A stretch of 64,000 nucleotides of DNA from Archangium violaceum Cb vi76 (GCF_000733295.1 NZ_JPMI01000322.1:35146-99145); one strand, 5' to 3'. Shown: positions 8,471-18,710, numbered from the stretch's first letter. Made by a program: numbers and translations. Notes: generated by a model from the letters alone, not told the origin.

Positions 8471-9573
8471 CTCGTCGACTCCGCGCGGGCCACCGCGCGC
8501 TCGAAATACCTGCCCTGCTTCTCGTCCAGCTCGTCCAGCGGCTTCTCGAAGGCCACGCGCAGCAGCGGCTCCACCTGCTTTCCGTACACCTCCATGCACT
8601 CTCGCGGGTGCACTCCCGGCCACGAGTAGCACGAGAGCGCCACCCGGCGGTGCTTCGTGTTGATGCGCTTGTCCATCCGCGCGTACACCGGATCCTCCGG
8701 CTTGAAGACGTACTGGTCCAGGTTGCCCTCGGGGATGCCTTCAATCCCCTTGAGCTGAGGTGGATCCGTGGTGAAGTCGTATGGGTCCACCGACAGGTCC
8801 AACATCACCGCGTGCGCCGGCAGCGCGGCCACCCAGTCGTTGGGGACGACGGGGCGGCTGGGGTCCGGCCGGTAGGTGGCGTCCACCAGCAGATCCGTAT
8901 GCTCCAGCTTGGAGAGCATGTAGTTCTCGTGTCCCGTCAAATCATGGTCCAGCAGGGACACCTCGATGCCGGGCACGCCCGAGGCGAGCATGGACTGGCG
9001 CAGGCGCTCGTCGCCGTAGCGGCTGGCGGCCCGGGCCGCGTGGCCTCCCACCGCGCCGGCCCCGAGGATGGTGGCGCGCAGGGGGCGCCGCCCCGGGTCA
9101 TGGAAGCGCCGGTACGTCCGCGTCAGCTCACGGAAGGCGGCCTGCACCCCGTTCCACCCCACCGACTGGAGGTTCTCCACCAGACGCTTGCCCATGTCGT
9201 CGGTGAGGCCGTCCAGGCTCACCCCGCGCAGGCCGAGCTCGCGCAGCAGGGCCACCCGGTGGGGCCGCGTGGGGTAGTGCAGCATGGAGTAGAGGAGGGT
9301 GCCCGGGCGCAGCTTGCGCAGCGTGGCGTCATCCGGGCAGCGCAGCACCACCACCACGTCCTGGGCCAGGCTCTCCTCCCAGGTGCCCTGGCGCGCCCTC
9401 GGCGAGGCGGCGAGGTACTCGGCCATGGGGATGTCCATGCCGGAGCCGTAGCCCTCCTCGAGGACGATGTCGCGCGCGCCCAGCCGGTCCAGGAAGGAGA
9501 CGAGCTCGGGGAGGAAGTCCCGCTTCTCACCCGCCTCCTTGTGCATGCGAGGCAATCCGACGGAGAGATTCAT
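8449..9573 (-). CDS. AlaDH/PNT-type NAD(P)-dependent dehydrogenase, paralogue 1
   Basis: A 374-residue protein with the same plan as the downstream gene: 'GLPRMHKEAGEKRDFLPEL' at the N-terminus, Rossmann motif GAGAVG (171-176), and the shared 'CYSWPGVHPRECMEVYG' block. It is the promoter-proximal gene of a two-gene overlapping unit. The ATG at 9573 is the first in front of the conserved N-terminus. A class II DAHP synthase gene is divergent upstream, but no pathway link is shown. The family assignment is firm and the reaction open. Confidence 0.78.
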   Translation of the reverse strand: MNLSVGLPRMHKEAGEKRDFLPELVSFLDRLGARDIVLEEGYGSGMDIPMAEYLAASPRARQGTWEESLAQDVVVVLRCPDDATLRKLRPGTLLYSMLHYPTRPHRVALLRELGLRGVSLDGLTDDMGKRLVENLQSVGWNGVQAAFRELTRTYRRFHDPGRRPLRATILGAGAVGGHAARAASRYGDERLRQSMLASGVPGIEVSLLDHDLTGHENYMLSKLEHTDLLVDATYRPDPSRPVVPNDWVAALPAHAVMLDLSVDPYDFTTDPPQLKGIEGIPEGNLDQYVFKPEDPVYARMDKRINTKHRRVALSCYSWPGVHPRECMEVYGKQVEPLLRVAFEKPLDELDEKQGRYFERAVARAESTRWHKANR

Positions 9574-9775
9574 GCACGCACCATAACCGGTCGCGAGGGC
9601 TCGGGGTGAATCCGCCAGCCGCACTGGCGCGTGACGCACGCGCGGCTCGCCTGCATGCCCTGCTCCGTGCGGGTGGTGAAGCAGGGCGAGTGCCGAGCGG
9701 GGTGGTGCCCGCGGCGCGAGCCTCATCACCGGCCGGGGGCGGACGGGCCGGCGGTGTGATATCCCTCCGCCTGGC

Positions 9776-11137
<1,362 letters not shown>

Positions 11138-11143
11138 GCCCCG

Positions 11144-13204
11144 CTACACGGGGGGCGAGGGCGTTCCTCGGGGGAGGTGCACCGTGAAGGTGGTGCCCTC
11201 GCCCGCCACGGAGCGCACCTCCACCTCGCCGCCGTGCGCGTGGGCCACCTGCCGGACGATGTAGAGCCCCAGTCCCACGCTGCGGGTGGCCGCCTTGCCC
11301 GTGGTGCCCCGCCGGAAGGGCTGGAAGAGTGTCGCCTGCAACTCGGCGGGAATGGGCTCTCCCTCGTTGTGCACCGAGAGCAGCACCTCCTCCCCGTCCT
11401 CGCGCACCTCCACGTGGATGGGTGTGTCCGGCCGCCCGTGATGCAAGGCATTGCTCAGCAGGTTCCCCACCACCTGCGCCAGCCGGTCCGCGTCCCACCA
11501 CCCCCACCCGTCTCCCCGGACTTCCAACTCGAACCGCCGGCCCGGGTGCGTCACCTGCGACTCCTCCAGGGTTCCCCGGGCGATGTCGTGCAGGTTCACC
11601 CGCTCGCGCAACACCGGCAGGCCTCCCCCCACGCTGCTGCGCGCGAAGTCGAGGATGTCATTGAGCATCCTCGCCATCCTCGCCGCGCTCTTGTGGATGC
11701 GCTCCACCGCGCGCACCGCCCCATCGCCCAGGTCCTCCGCCCTCTGCAGCAGGAAGGCCGAGGCGGTGATGGCGTTGAGGGGGTTGCGCAGATCATGCCC
11801 CAGCACCCCGATGAGCTGCTCGCGCAACTCCCCGGAGCGGCGCAGCTCGGCTTCCACCGCCTTCTGCGGGGTGATGTCCACCACCACGCAGCCCAGCCCC
11901 AGCACCTCGCCGCTCTCGGCGCGCACCGGGTAGTAGTTGCCCAGCCAGTAGCGCGCCGGGCCCTTGCAGTCCGGGCCATGGCTGATGAACTCGTGGTTGG
12001 ACACCGGCTGCCCCGTCTCCAGGATGCGGCGGAAGAGGGGCTCGTAGAGGTCGGCCACCCAGCCGGGCACCACCTCGCGGATGCGCTTGCCCCGGTGGTA
12101 CTCCACCGAGTGGCCATGGATGCTGGCCAGGGTCTCGTTGATGCGCAGGTAGCGCAGCTCCTGGTCCAGGAAGGCGATGCCCACCGGCGAGGCCTTCAAC
12201 AACGTGTCCAGCTGCGCCAGCGAGTGCTGGGCCTCGGCCCGGATGAGCCGCTCGCGCTCGGCCAGCTCCGCCTGCACGATGAAGCCGGTGGCGCGGGTGA
12301 CCATGGCCCGGAAGAGCAGCTTGTCGGACTCGCTGAAGTCGAACACCGTCCGTGACGCCATGTGCGCCACGCCCACGAGCGTCTCGCCCTGCTGCAGCGG
12401 AACGCTGTAGACCGCGCGCAAGCCCAGCTCGCGGACGGGCTCGTAGCCCAGCTGGGGATGGGTGGCGGCCGAGCGCACCGAGCGCGGCTCCCCCTCGGCG
12501 ATCACCTGGCCCGTGAGGCCCAGGTCCAACGGGATGCTGATGCCCTCCGCCAGCGCCTGTTCCGCCCCGAGCCCCGCCGCCGCCCGCAGCCGCAGCTGCT
12601 CCCCCTCGTGCAGGAGGATGGAGGCCCCGTCCACCGCCACCGCCGTCTCCATCAACACCTTGAGCAGCCGCGGCAGGAAGGTGTCCAGGTCCTCGCTCTC
12701 GAGCGCCGCCTGGGACACGCGCTCCAGCGCCTGGAGCATCCGCTCGCGCATGTGCGCGTACTGGGTGATGGCGGTGATGATGCCCTGGTCGATGGTCTCG
12801 TCGAGCAGCTCCAGCTCGGCGATGCCCGGCCAGAGGCCCGAGCGCTTCATGCGCCGGAGGATGCAGAGGCGCAGCAGCCCGTACTCCAGGGCGACCTCAC
12901 CCGGCTCGAAGCCCAGCTCCAGCCGCTGCAGGCCGTGCTCCCCGGGGACGAATTCGGGAATCCGTGGCGGTTGGCCCTCCGAGGCCTGCTCCGCGGCGTC
13001 CGCCAGCCGGTCGAGGAACTCGGGGATGTGGTTGCGCAGCAGGGCGCCGTCCGGGGGGGGCTCCGGGTGCCGGAGCCGCACGGCGCGCTCCCAGTCCGCG
13101 AGGATGTCCTCCCGGTGCTTCCGTAGGAAGTCCGTCAACTGGTACCGGCCCTCGGGCTCCGGCCCGGACAGCCCGGACGGTTGAGGTGGCTCCTGATCCC
13201 TCAT
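11144..13204 (-). CDS. Cytoplasmic sensor histidine kinase (RsbR-like N-terminus, GAF, PAS)
   Basis: The 686-residue protein has an N-terminal helical domain like the RsbT co-antagonist/globin-sensor type (about 20-155), a GAF domain (165-315), a PAS domain (335-450), HisKA with phosphoacceptor H470 in GHDLRNPL, and HATPase_c with N-box NLLSNALHHG (581-590) and G-box GLGLY (644-648). There is no membrane segment, so it senses an internal signal. No response regulator lies beside it (an orphan kinase, as is common in myxobacteria). It converges on the DAHP synthase gene with six bases between stops. Confidence 0.9.
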   Translation of the reverse strand: MRDQEPPQPSGLSGPEPEGRYQLTDFLRKHREDILADWERAVRLRHPEPPPDGALLRNHIPEFLDRLADAAEQASEGQPPRIPEFVPGEHGLQRLELGFEPGEVALEYGLLRLCILRRMKRSGLWPGIAELELLDETIDQGIITAITQYAHMRERMLQALERVSQAALESEDLDTFLPRLLKVLMETAVAVDGASILLHEGEQLRLRAAAGLGAEQALAEGISIPLDLGLTGQVIAEGEPRSVRSAATHPQLGYEPVRELGLRAVYSVPLQQGETLVGVAHMASRTVFDFSESDKLLFRAMVTRATGFIVQAELAERERLIRAEAQHSLAQLDTLLKASPVGIAFLDQELRYLRINETLASIHGHSVEYHRGKRIREVVPGWVADLYEPLFRRILETGQPVSNHEFISHGPDCKGPARYWLGNYYPVRAESGEVLGLGCVVVDITPQKAVEAELRRSGELREQLIGVLGHDLRNPLNAITASAFLLQRAEDLGDGAVRAVERIHKSAARMARMLNDILDFARSSVGGGLPVLRERVNLHDIARGTLEESQVTHPGRRFELEVRGDGWGWWDADRLAQVVGNLLSNALHHGRPDTPIHVEVREDGEEVLLSVHNEGEPIPAELQATLFQPFRRGTTGKAATRSVGLGLYIVRQVAHAHGGEVEVRSVAGEGTTFTVHLPRGTPSPPV

Positions 13205-13441
13205 GCGCGCTCCCCCAAGGCGGACCCCCGCGGCTCGCCTTGAGTCTGCTCATGGTGGAGGGGCATGGCCTCGTACCTGCGATCCAGGAGGAGGCGCCCG
13301 GGAGCCGCCCGGTGCTCTCCTCTTCCAGCGGCCCGGCCTGCCAGCCCTTCCCGCCTCGTTCGTCCCTCCTCGGAGGGTAGAGGCCGCTTCCCACCGACGA
13401 AGCCCCACCCGGGGGAGGGGAAGGGTTAGGTTGGAGGCAAG

Positions 13442-14404
13442 ATGAGCACCCTTCTCCTCGCCCGCAGTGATGTCGTCCGCCACATGGAGGCCCTCACCCT
13501 CCTCTCGGAGATGCGCGAGGCCTTCCGCGCGGACGCGGAGCACCGTACCGCGGAGCCCCAGCGGGCCCGCGCTCCCCTGCACGACAAGGGCAGTGCGCTG
13601 GTCGTCTTTCCCGGAACCCTGCCCGGCATTCCCGCCTACACCGTGAAGGTGCACGCGAAGTTCCCCGGCCGCTCGCCCGCCATTCAAGGCGTGGTGCAGC
13701 TGCATGACCTGGAGACGGGGGCGCTGCTGGCGATGATGGACTCGGGCCACCTCACGGCGTTGCGCACCGGGGTGGTGGGCGCGCTGGCCGCGGACGTGCT
13801 CGCCCGGCAGGACGCCTCCCGGGTGGCGCTCATCGGCGCGGGGGCCCAGGCCTCCATGCAGCTCAAGAGCCTGCGGCTGGTGCGCAGCCTCAACCACGTG
13901 CGCGTCTTCGACGTGGACATGGCCCGGGCCGTGGAGTTCTCCACCCGCATGTACCACGCGCTCAACCTGCCGATGCGCCCGGCCATGTCGGTGGAGGAGG
14001 CGGTGGAGGACGCGGACATCGTCATCACCGCCACGCCCTCGCGCGAGCCCTTCCTCTTCCCGGGCATGTTGCGCGGCGGCTCGCACGTCACCGCGCTGGG
14101 CGCGGACGAGCCGGGCAAGGCCGAGCTCTCCGCCGGGCTGTTGCGCCAGTCCACCTTCTTCTGCGACCACCGGGCGTTGAACGTCGCCATGGGGGCCCCC
14201 GCGGGGGCGGGGCTCGGCGAGGACATCATCCACGCGGAGCTGGGCGAGGTGCTGGCCGGCAGGAAATCGGGGCGCACCGACGCCGGGCAGGTCACCCTCT
14301 TCGGCGCGGTGGGGCTGCCCTTCCAGGACCTGGTCGCGGCCTGGCACGTCTACCAGGGCGCGCGCCATGACGACTCGGTGCAGCGCGTGGACTTCGGCGC
14401 CTGA
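13442..14404 (+). CDS. Ornithine cyclodeaminase / mu-crystallin family protein
   Basis: The 320-residue product has the family layout: an N-terminal 'VVFPGTLPGIPAYTVKVHAKFPGR' substrate-side block, 'MDSGHLTALRTGVVGALAADVLA', then a Rossmann motif IGAGAQA (about 137-143) and 'ADIVITATPSREPF'. Members include ornithine cyclodeaminase, alanine dehydrogenase (archaeal type) and ketimine reductase (mu-crystallin); which reaction applies is undetermined. GGAGG lies just upstream of the ATG at 13442. The gene is monocistronic and convergent with the small PRC-barrel-like gene. Confidence 0.88.
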   Translation: MSTLLLARSDVVRHMEALTLLSEMREAFRADAEHRTAEPQRARAPLHDKGSALVVFPGTLPGIPAYTVKVHAKFPGRSPAIQGVVQLHDLETGALLAMMDSGHLTALRTGVVGALAADVLARQDASRVALIGAGAQASMQLKSLRLVRSLNHVRVFDVDMARAVEFSTRMYHALNLPMRPAMSVEEAVEDADIVITATPSREPFLFPGMLRGGSHVTALGADEPGKAELSAGLLRQSTFFCDHRALNVAMGAPAGAGLGEDIIHAELGEVLAGRKSGRTDAGQVTLFGAVGLPFQDLVAAWHVYQGARHDDSVQRVDFGA

Positions 14405-14419
14405 GGGACGGACGGTGGC

Positions 14420-14453
14420 GTCCGGACAGCTCGCTCGGCGCCTCGCTCCGGAC
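14420..14453. terminator. Hairpin between convergent genes
   Basis: GTCCGGA and TCCGGAC form a 7-bp perfect stem with a 20-base loop, between the ornithine-cyclodeaminase-like gene and the convergent gene ending at 14455. There is no T-run, so its role as a terminator is tentative. Confidence 0.35.
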
Positions 14454-14454
14454 T

Positions 14455-14712
14455 TCAGTGCGTGGTGCGGCGCGGCGGGCGGGAGATCTCCCGCGGCCCG
14501 GACAGGAGGCTGTCGGGGCCATGGTTCAGGTACACCTCGTCCGCGATGATCTCCCGCACGTCCTCGAGTGACACGGCGTAGTCCTTGCGCCAGACGAGCA
14601 GGCCCTTCTCGACGATGAAGCCCTCGTCCGTCACCTCGATGACATGTCCGAGCTTCTCGCCCCGGTGGGTCCAGACCACCATGCCCTCTTGCAGCTCCGA
14701 ACGCTCCGCCAT
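14455..14712 (-). CDS. Small PRC-barrel/DUF2171-like protein
   Basis: An 85-residue protein from the ATG at 14712 (a longer frame to 14730 exists but lacks support). The core 'GMVVWTHRGEKLGHVIEVTDEGFIVEKGL' with the following 'VREIIADEVYLN' has the beta-strand pattern of DUF2171/PRC-barrel proteins, which carry a short 'property-of-the-molecule' fold. The C-terminal 20 residues are basic and disordered. Function unknown; many relatives sit in stress or membrane contexts. Confidence 0.65.
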   Translation of the reverse strand: MAERSELQEGMVVWTHRGEKLGHVIEVTDEGFIVEKGLLVWRKDYAVSLEDVREIIADEVYLNHGPDSLLSGPREISRPPRRTTH

Positions 14713-14914
14713 GTGCCCACTCCTCCTCACGCTGGAGGGACCGCCGGGCGGCGGCCCCGGACACTCAAGCTAGGGTCGGGGCGATGGCCCGTCACCGGGC
14801 GGGCAACCCGGCTCGCGCGGAAGGTTGGCCGGTGCACGAAGGTGGCGAGCGGCCCGGGGGCGCTGGTGTCGTCTGCCCTCGCGTGCCCATCTTCCCAGGG
14901 TCCGGAGGTGGATG

Positions 14915-15205
14915 ATGATGGTGGGCTTCATGGCTTCGAGGACGGGGCGGTGGACGCGCATGCTGGCGGGCGCGTCCCTGGTGGTGGGCGGCCTGTCCAC
15001 GGGCTCGCTCAAGGGCAAGCTGATGGCGCTGGGGGGGCTCGTTCCCCTGCTCACGGGCGCCTTCGATGTCTGTCTCTTCGGTCCGCTCTTCGGCCTGCCG
15101 CTGAAGGGGGAGGCCATCCGCCGCAAGGTGGGGCTCATCGGCGAGGACTCGCTGCTGCCCCACCCGTCGATGCCGCTCACCGAGCGCCCCACGCTCCTGC
15201 ACTAG
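14915..15205 (+). CDS. DUF2892-like small inner-membrane protein
   Basis: A protein of about 96 residues with the YgaP-type DUF2892 pattern: a short N-terminal amphipathic part ('RTGRWTRMLAGASLVVGG') and two hydrophobic hairpin segments ending in 'PLLTGAFDVCLFGPLFG'. Three ATG codons lie in tandem (14912, 14915, 14918); the middle one has the best distance from GGAGG at 14904. The stop shares bases with the stop of the convergent lipoprotein gene (TAG inside CTAG). Function unknown. Confidence 0.7.
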   Translation: MMVGFMASRTGRWTRMLAGASLVVGGLSTGSLKGKLMALGGLVPLLTGAFDVCLFGPLFGLPLKGEAIRRKVGLIGEDSLLPHPSMPLTERPTLLH

Positions 15206-15963
15206 GAGCTCACGCCGAAGGGGATGGCGAGGGTGGTGACCAGCTCTCCGGTGCGTGCGTCCACCAGCCGCGCCTCGAGGGTGACGGCACCCTCTCGCCC
15301 GCCCACGTTCTGGAAGTAGAGGAAGCCGGTGAGGGTGCCGCCCGGCTCCAGCGTGCCCTCGGGCAGGGCCTTGCGCAGCATGTCGCGCGTGGGCAGCGGC
15401 TCGGGCGGTGGCCACGCGTACCAGGAGGAATACGGTCCCCAGAAGGGGTCATACCAGCCCGGCCCATAGAAGGATCCATACCAGCCGGGGCCGTAACCGG
15501 GGCCATACCAGCCCGGGCCCCAGGGATGGCCCCAGCCGACCGCGCCCGGCCCCCAGCCCCAGTAGGGGGACACGCCCACGCCCACGGACAGGGCCACGTT
15601 GCCCTCGTAGCCCGAGCCCCCCACGGCCGCGTTGCCTTCCTCGCTCATCTCGAAGGGGGAGAGGGCGGCGTAGGAGAACCGGGAGCCGCCCTGGAGGGTG
15701 AAGGAGCCAGGGTCGATGCGCAGGGGCCGGCCGCTCTGGTTCTCGATGTGGACCTTGACGGGGGTGACGACGCGCCCGAGGTCCGAGGGATTGCCCCTCC
15801 ACGCGTCCCCAGCGGCCAGCAGGCGCACGCCTCCGGCTTCGGCGACGGCGACGCCGGCCTGGGCGACGGGAGTGCTCGGCAGGGGTTGCAGGGTGGGGAT
15901 GGTAACGCAGCTCGCGGCGATCAGCAGCGCGGCGAGCGCGGGCCAGGGAGCGCGCGTACGCAT
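15202..15963 (-). CDS. Lipoprotein with Gly/Trp/Tyr-rich segment
   Basis: The 253-residue protein has a lipoprotein signal with Cys at about residue 19 (AASC). A beta-rich domain follows, then a striking stretch (about 133-180) built from repeated 'GPGWYGPGYG'-type units rich in Gly, Pro, Trp and Tyr, then a second beta-rich domain with 'GTLEPGGTLTGFLYFQ'. Low-complexity aromatic/Gly repeats of this kind are found in surface and envelope proteins of many bacteria. No name can be given. Outer-membrane placement is inferred. Confidence 0.7.
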   Translation of the reverse strand: MRTRAPWPALAALLIAASCVTIPTLQPLPSTPVAQAGVAVAEAGGVRLLAAGDAWRGNPSDLGRVVTPVKVHIENQSGRPLRIDPGSFTLQGGSRFSYAALSPFEMSEEGNAAVGGSGYEGNVALSVGVGVSPYWGWGPGAVGWGHPWGPGWYGPGYGPGWYGSFYGPGWYDPFWGPYSSWYAWPPPEPLPTRDMLRKALPEGTLEPGGTLTGFLYFQNVGGREGAVTLEARLVDARTGELVTTLAIPFGVSS

Positions 15964-16041
15964 GGGGGGTTCTCCTCCCTGAACAGTAGGAGTGGACCCC
16001 GGGACATGCCGAGGCGCCGCGGTGGCCGCCTGGAGTGGAAG

Positions 16042-16950
16042 CTAGGGCCCGGCGGCGTTGGTGCCGCGCCAGGCGGTGCCCAGCAGCGCGTCCCAGTCCT
16101 GCACGCGTGCCCAGTCCTCGAAGGTGTGCCAGCCCACCTCGGGGAAGTCCCGGCGCAGCAGGGAGATGTTGGCGTGGTAGCCCACATTCCGCAGCCACTC
16201 GAACATGCGGCCCAGATCCTCGTTGGCCGAGCGCACGGCCTCCAGCGGCGTCTCCTCGTAGTGCAGCTTGTGGCCGCCGACGTAGGCGAGGAGGGCCGCG
16301 GCCTGCTCACCTGTCACCTCGTCGGAGGCGACCTCGAAGCGCTTGCCGAGGAGCTCCTCGGGCCACTCCATCACCCGGGTGCAGAAGGCGGCGAGGTCCG
16401 CCATGCTCACCAGCTGCAGCCCCTGGTGGGGCGGCAGTGGCAGCGACAGCACCCCCTCGCGCATCCGCTGCACGTAGGCGTCGCCGAGGAAGTTCTCCAT
16501 GAAGAAGACGGGCGCCACGATGGTGTAGGGCAGGCTGCTGCGGCGCAGGTGCTCCTCCACCACGTGCTTGGTGTCGAAGTGGGGGATGCCGGTGTTCTGG
16601 TCCGCGCCCGCCACCGACGAGTAGACGAAGTGGCGCACGCGGGCCAGCTTCGCGGCGTCGATGAGGTGGCGGCCGTGGCGCACCTCGCCCTCGAGCCCTC
16701 CGCCCCCGAAGGGCGTGGCCATGGCGAACACGGCGTCCGCGCCCACCATGGCGCGCTCGAGGCTCTCGGGCTCATCGAAGTCCCCGGTGACGAGCTCCGC
16801 GCCCCGTTGCGCCAGCTCCTCGGCCGCGGGCGAGTCCGGGGAGCGGACGAACGCGAGCACGCGATGCCCCCGTTTGAGGAGCAGGCGGGCCAACGCGCCG
16901 CCCTGCTTTCCGGTGGCACCGGTCACCAACACGCTCAGGGGTCGGAACAT
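16042..16950 (-). CDS. NmrA-like NAD(P)-binding protein (SDR superfamily)
   Basis: A 302-residue single-domain protein with a Rossmann motif VTGATGKQGGA (about 9-19) near the N-terminus, the NmrA-type 'GAELVTGDFDEPESLERAM' and 'VRHFVYSSVAGA'. NmrA-like proteins are atypical extended SDRs that usually lack the catalytic Tyr/Lys and can act as redox sensors or quinone/isoflavone-type reductases. No partner gene is adjacent. Start ATG at 16950. Confidence 0.87.
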   Translation of the reverse strand: MFRPLSVLVTGATGKQGGALARLLLKRGHRVLAFVRSPDSPAAEELAQRGAELVTGDFDEPESLERAMVGADAVFAMATPFGGGGLEGEVRHGRHLIDAAKLARVRHFVYSSVAGADQNTGIPHFDTKHVVEEHLRRSSLPYTIVAPVFFMENFLGDAYVQRMREGVLSLPLPPHQGLQLVSMADLAAFCTRVMEWPEELLGKRFEVASDEVTGEQAAALLAYVGGHKLHYEETPLEAVRSANEDLGRMFEWLRNVGYHANISLLRRDFPEVGWHTFEDWARVQDWDALLGTAWRGTNAAGP

Positions 16951-17024
16951 GCGATTCCTCCGGACAGAACCTTCTCCCCAAGGTGGGGATGAACGGCGCG
17001 TGGGTCGAGGGGCGCGGCCCGTGG

Positions 17025-17603
17025 CTAGCGCTTCTTGCTCGGTCCCTTCTTCTTCTTCGTGCCGCCTTCCTGTTCCTTTTCCTGCTCCTGCTTCACGGAG
17101 CGGCCCGTCCGGGCGGACACCTCCTGGGCGACCCGGCGCACGCCGGAGACCGCCTCACCGGCCAGCTTCCTCGCCCCGCTGAGCGGTCTTCCCCTGGCCG
17201 CTTCCTTCGCCGCCTCCAGCACGCTCGACACCGCCTGCTGGGCCAGGCCCTTCAGGCCCGCCTGTCCGGCCTCGTCCGGCTCGAGGGCCTGGGACTGCTC
17301 GGCCCGGGGCTGCTCCCTGTCCTGGCGTGGGGGCTCGGCGGCCCGCGGCTCCATCGCCTCGCGCGGCGCGGCCTTGGACTCCGTGGGGGCCTCGGAGACG
17401 CGCATCTGCTCGGCGCGCTCCCGCTCCTCGCGGTGCTTGTGGTACAGCTCCGCCGTCTGCGCGTGCTGGCGTCCGTAGTGCAGTCCCTCGTCGGTGTGGG
17501 GCCTGGCCTGCTCCACGGGAGGCGTCTGCTCGGCACCACCTGGATTCGTCGTGCTGGGCTCCGGCTTGTCCGCCTTGTAATGCTCGAAGCGATAGGTGCG
17601 CAT
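17025..17603 (-). CDS. Myxobacterial protein with 'RTYxFE' start and basic tail, paralogue A
   Basis: A 192-residue charged protein without signal or membrane segments. It opens 'MRTYRFEHYK', continues with a Pro/Glu/Gln-rich disordered region and a 'YGRQHAQTAELYHKH' block, and ends in a Lys-rich tail (last 25 residues). The gene at 18201-18710 shares the opening ('MGRTYSFEPFK'), the middle motif ('YGQAHAETVKRYRSR') and the Lys-rich end, so the two are distant paralogues. Both have GGAGA ribosome sites. The tail suggests nucleic-acid binding; the role is unknown. Confidence 0.65.
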   Translation of the reverse strand: MRTYRFEHYKADKPEPSTTNPGGAEQTPPVEQARPHTDEGLHYGRQHAQTAELYHKHREERERAEQMRVSEAPTESKAAPREAMEPRAAEPPRQDREQPRAEQSQALEPDEAGQAGLKGLAQQAVSSVLEAAKEAARGRPLSGARKLAGEAVSGVRRVAQEVSARTGRSVKQEQEKEQEGGTKKKKGPSKKR

Positions 17604-17723
17604 CCCTGTCTCCTTGCCCGTGGTTTGAATTCCCGTGCTGGACCGGAAGGTAGGGAGTACCTCTCGGGACAGGAACCGGGGTTGGGGGCAGGCAGGAGGG
17701 CGAGGGCCGCTCCGTCAGGAGTT

Positions 17724-18131
17724 TCAGCTCAGGTAGGACGTGGCGAACTCGTCGGCATGGACGATGGGCTGCCGTCCGGCGAAGCCCCCCTCCAGCTCGT
17801 GCCAGTGGGTGACCGCCGTCTCGCCAAAGCGCCAGCAGAGGTACACCGGCCGTCCGTCCTTGAGCGCGCGGAAGTCCACCAGCCCGTCCGCGGCCTTGAG
17901 CTCCACGCCCAGGTCCTGGAACCGCTCCAGCTCGCCCTGGATGCTGTCGATGAGCGCATCCCGCTCCCCGCGCAGCGGCGCGGTGCGCTCCGGGCCTGCT
18001 CCCGCCTCCTGGAGCGCTTCCAGCTCGCGCACGAGCGCATGCACACGCTCCACGAACGGCCGCACCCGGGTGAAGGTGCGGGTGAGCACTGGGATGAGGC
18101 GGTTGGCTTCTTCCACTCCGAAGTAGCGCAT
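17724..18131 (-). CDS. DUF2203 family protein
   Basis: The 135-residue product matches DUF2203: N-terminal 'YFGVEEANRLIPVL', a long helix, then 'GVELKAADGLVDFRALKDGRPVYLCWRFGE' with conserved Trp, and a 'HWHELEGGFAGRQPI' end. These are small cytoplasmic proteins of unknown function widespread in Gram-positive and delta-proteobacterial lineages. It sits between the two basic-tail paralogues on the same strand and may be co-transcribed with them. Confidence 0.88.
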   Translation of the reverse strand: MRYFGVEEANRLIPVLTRTFTRVRPFVERVHALVRELEALQEAGAGPERTAPLRGERDALIDSIQGELERFQDLGVELKAADGLVDFRALKDGRPVYLCWRFGETAVTHWHELEGGFAGRQPIVHADEFATSYLS

Positions 18132-18200
18132 GGCGGTCCCGAGTCTAGCGTCCGGGGCCGGTGGAGAGGGGCGCGAGCCACGCGTCTCGGCGCTTCCCCG

Positions 18201-18710
18201 TCAGCGCTTCTTCTTCGTCGGCACGCGTTTGGCGGCCGTCTTCACCGCGCGCGCCACGGTCTTCTTCGCCGCCGCCGCGGCACGCGACAACACCTTGCGC
18301 CCGACGTTGCGCAGCGACACGGGCTCGGCCTCGCTCTTCCGGGTGGGGCTCTTCTCCACCATGGGCTTCCGGGTCGTGGTGGCCTTGGGCGCCGCCGTCT
18401 GCTTGCGAGCGGGTGCCTTCCTGGCCGCCGCGCTCTTCGTCTGGGCCGTGGCCTTCTTCGCCGCGGGCCTGCTGGCCGTGCCCTTCGCCTTCACCGCCGG
18501 TGCGCGCTTCCTCGCCTGGGCGCGTGAGCGATAGCGTTTCACGGTTTCGGCGTGGGCCTGTCCATAGGTGGCGGGAGCCTTGGGCGGCGTGGCGTGCTCC
18601 TGGCTCGGGGCGAGCTCGTGCTCCGCGTTGCCGAGCCGCGCGCCCGAGCCCTGGTAGGTCTGCGCGGGCTGTTGCGACTTGAAGGGTTCGAAACTGTAGG
18701 TTCTGCCCAT
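18201..18710 (-). CDS. Histone H1-like basic-tail protein, paralogue B
   Basis: A 169-residue protein from the ATG at 18710 (GGAGA six to ten bases upstream; a longer frame runs to 19010 without support). The N-terminus 'MGRTYSFEPFK' matches paralogue A. The second half is Lys/Ala/Pro/Thr-rich with repeated 'KKA', 'ARKAPARK' and 'AAPKATTTRKP' units, like the tails of bacterial histone H1-type and AlgP/HU-fusion DNA-binding proteins. Binding to nucleoid DNA is inferred from composition only. Confidence 0.65.
   Translation of the reverse strand: MGRTYSFEPFKSQQPAQTYQGSGARLGNAEHELAPSQEHATPPKAPATYGQAHAETVKRYRSRAQARKRAPAVKAKGTASRPAAKKATAQTKSAAARKAPARKQTAAPKATTTRKPMVEKSPTRKSEAEPVSLRNVGRKVLSRAAAAAKKTVARAVKTAAKRVPTKKKR

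Noticed and set aside
14644..16992. 782-residue plus-strand ORF across several genes
   Set aside because: Runs opposite the lipoprotein and NmrA genes; composition is that of an antisense frame.
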